From IMG/VR virus record IMGVR_UViG_3300025617_000106, positions 1 to 25,311 of that record: a DNA stretch of 25,311 bases, one strand, 5' to 3'. Of the stretch, positions 14,031 to 22,400 are shown piece after piece (the stretch's first letter is position 1; every line of letters starts with the position of its first letter). The stretch comes from a virus. The notes beneath the pieces were generated by a model. The model was not told the DNA's origin. It saw only the letters and a list, made by a program, of their open reading frames with translations, and did no database searches. A program made the position numbers and the translations under genes.

Positions 14031-14957
14031 ATGGCTTTTGGGATAACAGCGTTAAATAATAATAGTGAAACGCTTATTAGTTCAGAATATAAAAACTTAC
14101 ATTTCATTAATAAAATCACTAGCCCTACTTCTACACAAAAACAAACTACGCTATTTGGTGGAAGAGCGATACACACTTACAGAATAAGTAATTGTCCTTC
14201 TATACCAGTGCCCTTTTTGCATATGGATCCAATCGACAAAGCAGGAATTATTTCAATTAAACCTACTAGTGTTGCAAACCAATGGGATATAGAAGTTTTA
14301 ACTAGCAATCATGAGCCTACCGTTTATGTTTTTGCAGATGCTAGCTCTTTACAGCATGATGACGATTTTGGGCTAGCAGTTTATGGTTCTGATGGCGCAG
14401 CAAATTTTGATTCTAGGGCAAGACCTTTTGCAGTAGTTAACGCAGTAAATACTACGTTACCTCCAGATCCAAGAATTAACTGGAACGCTTCTTTAAACGC
14501 AAAATATTGCGCGGATAATGGAACTACAACTATGAGTAATCAAGCGTATCCTGACGCGTTTGAAATTTATAATGTGGCTAATCTTCCAGAAAAACCTATG
14601 TTTTTTTATTTTAGTGTTGGTCAATGCGAAAGAGAAGCTGAATTTTATACAAAAGAACAAGAGTGCGATAGCTTTAGCATTTATAATGAATGTGTTGCAC
14701 TTGGACGTAATTATGAATGGTGGTCGACTTATTGGATTTTTTACAGAGCAACTATGACTTGGCAGCCAGGTCAAATAGGAACTCATTGGACTATGGCAGA
14801 ATACGATTGCTACTGGAGACATGAGCAAGATAGCCAATCTTTTGGATTTGACACGGGTGGATCTTCAGATGCAGGCGGCGCATTTCCTTTAAGTAATAAA
14901 ACTATTAATGTTGACAGCAATATTATTATTATAGGAGATGCATCAAGATATGATTAA
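14031..14957 (+). CDS. Tail-tip accessory protein B
   Basis: A 308-residue protein with an AAGGA site four bases after the previous stop. The first 30 residues (MAFGITALNNNSETLISSEY) mirror those of protein A, followed by a strand-rich region with PVPFLHMDP and PTVYVFADASS. Residues about 150-270 are different: rich in aromatic residues and with six cysteines (in segments such as FSVGQCEREAEFYTKEQEC and NYEWWSTYWIFYRATMTW). Such aromatic-rich regions are common where proteins bind sugars, but no fold is recognised. The C-terminus is a simple beta tail ending IIIIGDASRYD. It probably extends the tip and may contact the receptor; this is inference. Confidence 0.6.
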   Translation: MAFGITALNNNSETLISSEYKNLHFINKITSPTSTQKQTTLFGGRAIHTYRISNCPSIPVPFLHMDPIDKAGIISIKPTSVANQWDIEVLTSNHEPTVYVFADASSLQHDDDFGLAVYGSDGAANFDSRARPFAVVNAVNTTLPPDPRINWNASLNAKYCADNGTTTMSNQAYPDAFEIYNVANLPEKPMFFYFSVGQCEREAEFYTKEQECDSFSIYNECVALGRNYEWWSTYWIFYRATMTWQPGQIGTHWTMAEYDCYWRHEQDSQSFGFDTGGSSDAGGAFPLSNKTINVDSNIIIIGDASRYD

Positions 14958-15147
14958 GCCGTTTACAATATTAAATCAACTAGAAGAAATTGGTGGCACT
15001 ATGGTTACTTTTAAACTAGTTTATAATACAAGAACTGAAAACCAAATACAAAGTAAAACAATAAAAACAGCTATTAAAGTACCGACAGGCTACGATATAG
15101 ATGAATACATTTTTAATTACGCTAAAGAGCATGGATGGATTTTATGA
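14950..15147 (+). CDS. Small unknown tail-region protein
   Basis: A small unknown protein. Several starts are possible: ATG 14938 touches the GGAG site too closely, ATG 14950 has the site 12 bases upstream, and ATG 15001 has GGTGG before it and would give 48 residues. I list 14950. The common part reads MVTFKLVYNTRTENQIQSKT and then IKVPTGYDIDEYIFNYAKEH, a simple beta-beta-alpha build. It overlaps the preceding gene and is coupled to the next by ATGA. I do not recognise a family. Confidence 0.5.
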   Translation: MIKPFTILNQLEEIGGTMVTFKLVYNTRTENQIQSKTIKTAIKVPTGYDIDEYIFNYAKEHGWIL

Positions 15148-15770
15148 TAGAAAAAATGATTTGTGATGGAGAAACAAGAATTGCTTACGAAAAAAGTGAT
15201 AGTGAATTTAGCAATCTTTTAGCTGTAATTGAAAATACCTTTGGTGAGCAACAAACAAATTTATGGCTATCTATTTCAAATCCGCATTATAATCCCGTAT
15301 TTGACGACTCTACAATAGCTGTTAAATTTCATACAAAGCCTGCTTATGCTGTATCTTTAGAGAATGAACCACAGCATGTAGGAAGAAAATTTGCTTTAAA
15401 TAAGCAATGGGTTTATGATAAGTTTTACTATATTACTTCTCGAGAGCTTTGCGAGTTACCTTATCCTAATAGCGCGTATCCTTTAGCAATTGGCATTTAC
15501 GAAAATATCTATGGGCAACCAGGAGATAGCGACTTATCAGCTTACAAATGTCTTTATTTTTCTTGCAATGACCATAATGAAGTGGAAAATTGGTGCGGTG
15601 AGACTTTGCCGCAAGGAGAAATAAGTACATACTACGCAGCAACATTTTTAAACAATGAATGTATTCGTGTAAAAACTTATTGTTATGATGATGAAAACGA
15701 ACTGCTTTCTGCATGGGAAGTTATATGGCTTCAGCATGCTAAAAAATTAGGAATGAGCACAGAAATGTAG
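15144..15770 (+). CDS. Unknown 208-residue protein
   Basis: Start taken at ATG 15144, which makes an ATGA overlap with the previous stop; ATG 15135 would add three residues. The protein is aromatic-rich with about seven cysteines, four of them in KCLYFSC, NWCGE and ECIR. Segments such as NLLAVIENTFGEQQTNLWLS, WVYDKFYYITSRELCEL and LSAWEVIWLQHAKKLG suggest an alpha/beta globular domain. I do not recognise it. Its place just before the fibre block, and its cysteine and tryptophan content like that of protein B, suggest a virion-tip or fibre-assembly protein. Its stop codon TAG is the first triplet of the 16-base element. Confidence 0.55.
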   Translation: MIEKMICDGETRIAYEKSDSEFSNLLAVIENTFGEQQTNLWLSISNPHYNPVFDDSTIAVKFHTKPAYAVSLENEPQHVGRKFALNKQWVYDKFYYITSRELCELPYPNSAYPLAIGIYENIYGQPGDSDLSAYKCLYFSCNDHNEVENWCGETLPQGEISTYYAATFLNNECIRVKTYCYDDENELLSAWEVIWLQHAKKLGMSTEM

Positions 15771-15783
15771 CTAGTTAAAGAAA
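15768..15783 (+). promoter_or_regulatory. 16-base intergenic element, copy 2
   Basis: Exact second copy of TAGCTAGTTAAAGAAA (first copy 64-79). It begins on the stop codon of the 208-residue gene. A perfect TATAAT follows at 15801-15806. No -35 consensus is placed correctly; TTAAAG inside the element is the nearest candidate with a long 20-base spacer. Confidence 0.45.
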
Positions 15784-15800
15784 TAAACTTGCGGGTTTAT

Positions 15801-15806
15801 TATAAT
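15801..15806 (+). promoter_or_regulatory. Candidate -10 box (TATAAT) for the fibre leader
   Basis: A perfect TATAAT within a T-rich run, in a non-coding stretch and downstream of copy 2 of the 16-base element. Transcription would start near 15813 and give a leader of roughly 125 bases before the terminator at 15911-15939. The missing -35 box makes an activator or phage sigma factor likely if this is real. Confidence 0.4.
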
Positions 15807-15830
15807 TTTTACACAATGACTTGACCTCTC

Positions 15831-15918
15831 ATCTAGCGATCATGTTAACGAGTCGTTTGTGATTCAGCTGTACCAAGATGTAGTAGCACCCTTACGACTT
15901 TACAACAATCGCCTAGAT
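15831..15918 (+). promoter_or_regulatory. Candidate antiterminator and structured leader
   Basis: Bases 15831-15840 (ATCTAGCGAT) can pair with 15908-15918 over ten base pairs with only C15912 bulged. That partner contains most of the left arm of the terminator, so the two structures exclude each other. Inside the loop, AGTCGT (15851-15856) pairs perfectly with ACGACT (15894-15899), and shorter stems can form within it. This is the layout of a transcription attenuator. The effector, if any, is unknown. Confidence 0.45.
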
Positions 15919-15939
15919 CTTAGTGGTCTAGGCTTTTTT
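15911..15939 (+). terminator. Strong intrinsic terminator in the fibre-block leader
   Basis: GCCTAGATC (15911-15919) and GGTCTAGGC (15925-15933) form a 9-bp stem (one G-T pair) with loop TTAGT, followed by six T. It ends 21 bases before the ATG of the next gene, leaving no room for a promoter between, so the fibre genes must be read by transcripts that pass it. Confidence 0.85.
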
Positions 15940-15960
15940 ATCAAATTTGGAGAATTAACG

Positions 15961-16452
15961 ATGGCAAGATCTAGACTTACCGCTACTCCTAACCATGACG
16001 TCAGCACAGATTCTGGTCCTGTTTTGCTGTCACTAACTGAAGCTGAAAAATACATGCTTCAGATAGATCTCAATGCAACTCAATTTGCTGATATTACAAA
16101 CATGTCTGTATGCGCAGCTGTTGTAGAAGGAACTAATGACGGAGAAGGCACAAAGCCTGCTAGCGTTTTAAACGGTGCAACTGCCGTAGAATGTCCTATT
16201 ATAATGCCACCTAATAGTTTTTGGTTAGGTAAAGGTGGAACAGCAAATAACTTAGAACCAAATCAGTTCAGAGTTTATTTTGATGCAGAAGAAATTTTAT
16301 CAACTTGGTCAACCCAACCATCGGTAGGAAAGCCTGTATACGGTTTTCTTTCTGTTGTGATAGATGAGCTAGCAGATGATAGCGAAACTTCATTCCAACA
16401 ACACTTTGAGCTTTTAAGAGGTCAAATAGAATTTGTTAAAAGCATTTGCTAA
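15961..16452 (+). CDS. Unknown 163-residue fibre-block protein
   Basis: The start is ATG 15961 with GGAG nine bases upstream; an in-frame GTG at 15859 would read through the terminator hairpin and is rejected. The protein starts MARSRLTATPNHDVSTDSGP, followed by a strand SLTEAEKYMLQIDL, a cysteine-bearing SVCAAVVEG strand, a loop, a strand NQFRVYFDAEEIL and a strand VYGFLSVVIDELA, and ends with QQHFELLRGQIEFVKSIC. The order looks like a beta-sandwich seen next to tail fibre genes. It may be an adaptor linking the fibre to the tip. I cannot name a family. It is followed 12 bases later by the giant fibre gene. Confidence 0.65.
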   Translation: MARSRLTATPNHDVSTDSGPVLLSLTEAEKYMLQIDLNATQFADITNMSVCAAVVEGTNDGEGTKPASVLNGATAVECPIIMPPNSFWLGKGGTANNLEPNQFRVYFDAEEILSTWSTQPSVGKPVYGFLSVVIDELADDSETSFQQHFELLRGQIEFVKSIC

Positions 16453-16464
16453 CCGGAGAAAAAC

Positions 16465-19400
16465 ATGGCTGATATAAGAATAGCGAGTGAAACTATTAAA
16501 GTTTCTTTATCTCGCGTTGGTCCACAAGGACCAGCAGGAACAGCTAGTATTTTAGCTGAAGAGCTAGCACGAATTGCTGGCGATTCCGACTTACAAGCGC
16601 AACTTGATGCCGCTATTGTAAGAATTGCCGCTGTAGAAGGTTTTACGGTTGGCGCTGGCTTTGTTAGCGATTCAGACTTAGCAGTAGTAGACGCTAAGGT
16701 TGACGCTTTAGAAGTAAAACATGATTCAGAAGTATATGTACTTCAAGAAACTATTGATAATCTAAGTACAGCTATTATTAACCTTGATAGCACAGCTTTA
16801 CAAAATCAATTAAATAATTTGTCAAGCACAGTTGGAGGTTTAGTAACTGAGCATGATTCTGACGTTATATCTTTGCAATCTCAAATAGATTCAATAGGTA
16901 CAGATACAGGAGATCGTCTTGACAGTGAGATTTTAGTTCGCGCTGCTGGCGATGTTGCAACATTAGCCTCTGCACAAGCTTATACTGATAGCGAAATTGC
17001 ATCATTAATTAATTCAGCGCCTGGCGCGTTAGATACTCTTAATGAGCTAGCAGCTGCCCTTGACAATGATTCTGATTTTGCTACAAGTATAACTACACAA
17101 ATTACAAATGAAAGCAATGCAAGAAGTTCTGCGGATACTGCACTGCATGATCGCCTAGATTCTGAATTAGCTCAAATAAGAGTAGAAATTGATGAAGAAG
17201 GCGCATCAGCTGTCAACCAAGTTACCGCAACGATTGTTGGAGAGGATACTCCTTCATCATTAAATACTTTAAAAGAAATTGCAGCTTCTATTAACAACGA
17301 TTCTGATGTATTTAACACATTAAATAATTCTATAATTGCTGTTGATGCGAGAGTTGATTCTGAAATTATAGCAAGAGATGCTGCAATAGCTGCGTCAGAA
17401 AGTAGCTTAAATGCATCGATAAATACACTTGATTCAGAGCTTGACTCTTCTGTTACTGAATTAAACGCAAGATTAGATTCAGAGTACCTTATTTTACAAA
17501 ATCTCATTGACGAAAATGAGTTACAACACGAAGCTGACCAACAGCAAGCTGAAGCAAATTATGAAGAACTTACAGGATCAATTGCGATAGAAGGAGTAGT
17601 TCGCGCAGAAGGTGATAGCGAGCTTAGCAACAGAATAGATTCAGAGCAAACAGCTCGCGTAGCAGGCGACTCTAATACGTTATCATCTGCACAAACGTAT
17701 ACCGATAATGCTATCAGCGATTTGGTTGACGGAGCACCTTTAGCTCTTGATACTTTAAACGAGTTAGCATCAGCTTTAAGTGATGATTCAGATGCGCTTG
17801 CAGCTTTAACAGTTAATTTATCAAACGAATCATCAGAAAGAGTTTCTGCAGATGATGCATTAGATACTCGTATTGATTCTGAGCAAACAGTTCGTGCATC
17901 TGAAGTATCTGCGCTTACGGCTGCTATAGATTCTGAAGAATCAGCGCGTATTTACGAAGATAACGTGCTTGATGGGCGCATTGACTCAGAGCAAGCTGCA
18001 AGAATAGCCGCAATTAATACTGTAGATTCAGATATTGCTACGGAATCTTCTGCAAGAGCAGCAGCAGACACAACTTTGTCTGACCGCATTGATTCTGAGC
18101 AATTAGCTCGAGTTGCATCAGATAATACTTTATCTAATCGCGTAGATTCAGAGGAAGTAGTTAGGGCTGCGGAAGATTTAGCTTTAGAGAGCAGAATAGA
18201 TTCAGAGCAAACTGCTAGGATTACAGCGGATGCTACTAAGCTTAGCATTGCTGATTTTAGCACAGAATTTGATTCTGATTTAGCCACTAAAACAACAGAT
18301 GCTTTAGCAGAAGGTGCTATTAATAGGTATTATACTGATGAGCGTGTAGATGATCGTGTTAGTAATTTGCTTGTAGCGGGTAATAATGTTAGCTTAAACT
18401 ATAATGATAGCGACGGTACTTTATTAATTAACTTAACTTCAGGTGAAGTTGGTTATGATCTTACAGGTAATACTACAGATGATCTTAGCGAAGGTGCTAG
18501 CAATAAATACTTTACAGATGCTAGAGCGCGCGACGCTTTAAGCGCCGGTACAGGTATTAGCTATGATAGCGATACTGGTATTATTTCGATTAATGATGCT
18601 GGTGTAGCAACTCAAAGCGAACTTAATACTGTTGAAAATCGTTTAGATTCTGAAATTGTAGTTAGAACAAATGCCGACAGTACGCTAGATGGCCGTATTG
18701 ATTCTGAAGCAACCGCTAGAATATCAGGAGATAGCTCAACACTTTCTTCAGCACAATCTTACACGGATACAGCTATTAGTAATCTTGTAGATGGTGCACC
18801 TCTAGCGCTAGATACGCTCAATGAGTTGGCCGCTGCACTTGGTGACGATTCAGATGCTTTAGCCGCATTAACTGTTGTTGTTGATAATCTTTCAATCGAA
18901 CATGATTCTGATAATTTAGTACTAACTAATCGTATTGCAGCAGAGGAAACAGCTAGAACAAATGCTGATTCAACTTTAGATTCTCGTATTGATTCTGAGG
19001 CTATTGCGCGTAGTAGTGCTGATACCGCATTAGATACTCGCATTGATTCTGAAGCTTTAGCTAGGATTTCTGCGGATGATGCGCTTCAAACAAATATTGA
19101 TACTCTTAGTACTGAACACGACTCAGATGTAACAGCGCTTGAAGCAGCTGATTCTGCGTTAGATTCACGTATTGATTCTGAGGCAGTTGCACGCGCAGCT
19201 CAAGATAGTACTTTGCAGTCTAATATTGATACGTTATCAACCGAGCACGACTCAGATGTGCTTGCTATTTATGCAGAACTTACTGCTATAAGTAATGAGC
19301 ATGATTCAGATGTTACCGCCATTAATACTGATATAACCGCGCTTGATAACCGTGTTGATAGCGAACAGCTGTCAAGAATTGCTGGAGATTCTACTACTTT

Positions 19401-22400
19401 ATCATCAGCACAAGGTTACACTGATACTGCTATAAGTAACTTAGTAAACGGCGCGCCTTTAGCGCTTGATACTTTAAAAGAGCTAGCAGACGCACTGTCA
19501 GATGATTCAGATGCGCTAGCTGCTTTGACAACTACAGTTTCTAATGAAACAACAAATCGTACAAATGCAGATACCGCTTTAGATGGCAGAATTGATAGTG
19601 AATCTGTTGCTCGTTATAATGAAGATACAGCAATTAATAACCGCATTGATTCCGAGCAATTAGCAAGAATTACGGTAGACTCTACAAAGCTTAATATATC
19701 AGATTTTGGATCACAATTTGATTCTGATTTTGCAGCTAAAACTACAAGTAATCTTACCGAAGGCACTAATAAATATTACACAGATGCCAGGGTTCAAGGA
19801 GTTGTTACAAAGGCATATGTTGAAGGCTTAGGAATAAGCTCAAGCAACGTAGCTTATGATAATGAGCACGCAACAGACTTGACAGCGACTACTGTACACG
19901 AAGCTATTGATCAATTAAATGCAATAAAGGCTTCTGTTGCTGATGTAGCATCTAACTTAATATTGTATCCAACAACAGCGTCTGCTGACGTAAGCGGTTA
20001 CTTTAAATTAGTTAGTAGCACAGATGACTCTGATTATAATACTACGGCTGTAGATATTTCTACAGGCGCAATTACAGGCAGCGATGTACTTATTTCAACA
20101 CTAATAAGTGATGCTAATGTAATTGGTGGAAATCCTGGTGTTATTAATTTATCTGTTATAGGTAATATACGCAAAATATCTGGTAACGATGACGCTCACT
20201 TTTATTTTACAGTTTCTGTAAGAGATTCTGATAATAATGAAGTACTGCTAAGCACGTCTAACCAAACAGATACTATAACAGTTTCTACGTACGAGCAATT
20301 TGCGGCATCTGCTTTGCTAAATGATGTAGCTTTTGCATCTACAGACCGCTTAGTTTATCGCTTTTATGGAATAAAAGTAGGCACTTCAACAGATCCTACT
20401 TACGAATTCCAATTTGGTGGTGGAAATCCAGTTCGTGCGCTTGTACCTTTACCGTTCAGCGCTGTGCCTATTAATGTTGATAGTTCTAACTTAGTAATTG
20501 ATACAGCAAACTTTGGTGGAATACTTTCTGCCTCTGACGCAATATTACAAGATGCGCTTGATATAATTGATGGTGTTACTACAAGTGAAGTTCCTGAAGG
20601 TTCTAACTTGTATTATACAGATGTAAGAGCTAGAAAAGCTATAGCAGGCTCTTCTGGTATTAGCTACGATAGTGATACCGGTATCATATCGATTAATGAC
20701 AGCTATTTAGCAACGCAAGCAGAGCTTGATGCAGTAAGCGATACTTTGTCTGCGCTATCTACAGAACATGACTCGGATACAACTTCACTGCAGTCGCAGA
20801 TTAATACTGTAAATAGCACGTTATCTGCGTTATCTACAGAGCATGACTCTGATGTAATTGTGCTTAATGCTGCTATTACTTCAGGTGATTCTAATACTTT
20901 ATCATCAGCGCAATCATATACTGACACGGCAATTTCTGATCTTGTAAATGGCGCACCTTTAGCGTTAGATACATTAAAAGAATTAGCAGATGCGCTTTCT
21001 AACGATTCTGATGCCTTAGCTGCTTTAACTACAGTTGTAGATGAATTATCGCAAGAGCATGATTCTGATACTACTGCTTTACAAGCTCAAATTGATACTA
21101 TAAATAGCGATGTCAACGAATTGTCAACTGAGCATGACTCTGATGTGGCATCTTTGCAAAGCCAAATAGACGCAATTCAAGCAAGCGCTTATGATGATAC
21201 GGCAGTAAATGATCGTATTGATTCTGAAGCAGCTATTCTTAGCGCGCTTGTAGCAGAGCATGATAGTGATACCACTTATCTTCAAGCACAAATTAGTGAT
21301 TTAGTCAATGAACATGACTCTGATGTTACTTCTTTGCAAGGGCAAATAAGTACTCTTGACAGTACGCTAGTATCTTTAGACAGTACTGTTGGTACTCTTT
21401 CTGGTACTGTTAGCGCGTTAAGTACTGAGCATGATAGCGATATTACTTCGCTTCAAAATCAGATTACAACTTTAGATGACACAGTAAGTACTTTAAGTAC
21501 AGAACATGATAGCGACACTGCTTCTTTACAAGGACAGATAAATACTCTTGATAGTACTCTCACATCTTTAGATGGTACTGTTAGCACGTTAAGTACTGAA
21601 CATGACAGTGATATTACTTCGTTACAAGGACAAATAAATACACTAACATCAGATTTGTCTACTTTGTCTACTGAGCATGACAGTGATACTGCTTCATTGC
21701 AAAGTCAAATAAGTACTCTTGATAGCACTGTTAGCGCGCTTTCAGCTGAGCACGATAGCGATGTTACTTCATTACAAACGCAAATTACTTCTGTTGACGA
21801 TACACTAAGTGCGTTGTCTACAGAGCATGACAGCGATGTAACAGCGTTGGAATCAGCTATTTCAAGCGGTGATTCTACTACTTTATCATCTGCTCAGTCT
21901 TATACTGATTCAGCTATTAGCGATCTTGTTAATGGAGCGCCTGTTGCTCTTGATACACTTAATGAGCTTGCAACAGCTTTAAGCGATGATTCTGATGCTT
22001 TAGCAGCATTAACTGTTTTAGTAGATAATTTGTCTACAGAACACGATTCTGATGTAACTTCATTACAAGAACAAATAGATACGCTAACATCAGATTTGTC
22101 TACTTTGTCTACGGAGCATGACTCAGACACTGCATCATTGCAAAGTCAAATAACAACTGTTGATGGTACGCTTAGTACGCTTAATAATACCGTTTCAACG
22201 TTATCCAATGAGCATGACTCTGATGTTACATCTTTGCAGTCACAAATTACAGCGTTATCTAATGAGCATGATTCTGATGTAACTGCTTTAGAATCATCTA
22301 TTGCGGCTATTAATGGACTTAATGTACAAACATTAACTACGACAAGTACAAGTGCTGCAACTATTGCATCATTCAGCGCAACAACTTACGCGGGAGCTAA

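Noticed and set aside
15840-15910. tRNA gene in the fibre-block leader
   Set aside because: No cloverleaf can be drawn: there is no GTTCGA-type T arm, no 7-bp acceptor stem and no 3' CCA.
15859-15960. GTG start at 15859 that would extend the 163-residue protein by 34 residues
   Set aside because: The extension reads through a strong terminator hairpin with a T6 tail, and ATG 15961 has its own GGAG at proper spacing.
16900-22300. CRISPR-like or simple DNA repeat array
   Set aside because: The repeats are protein repeats in one open frame. DNA copies are diverged and of no fixed repeat-spacer form.
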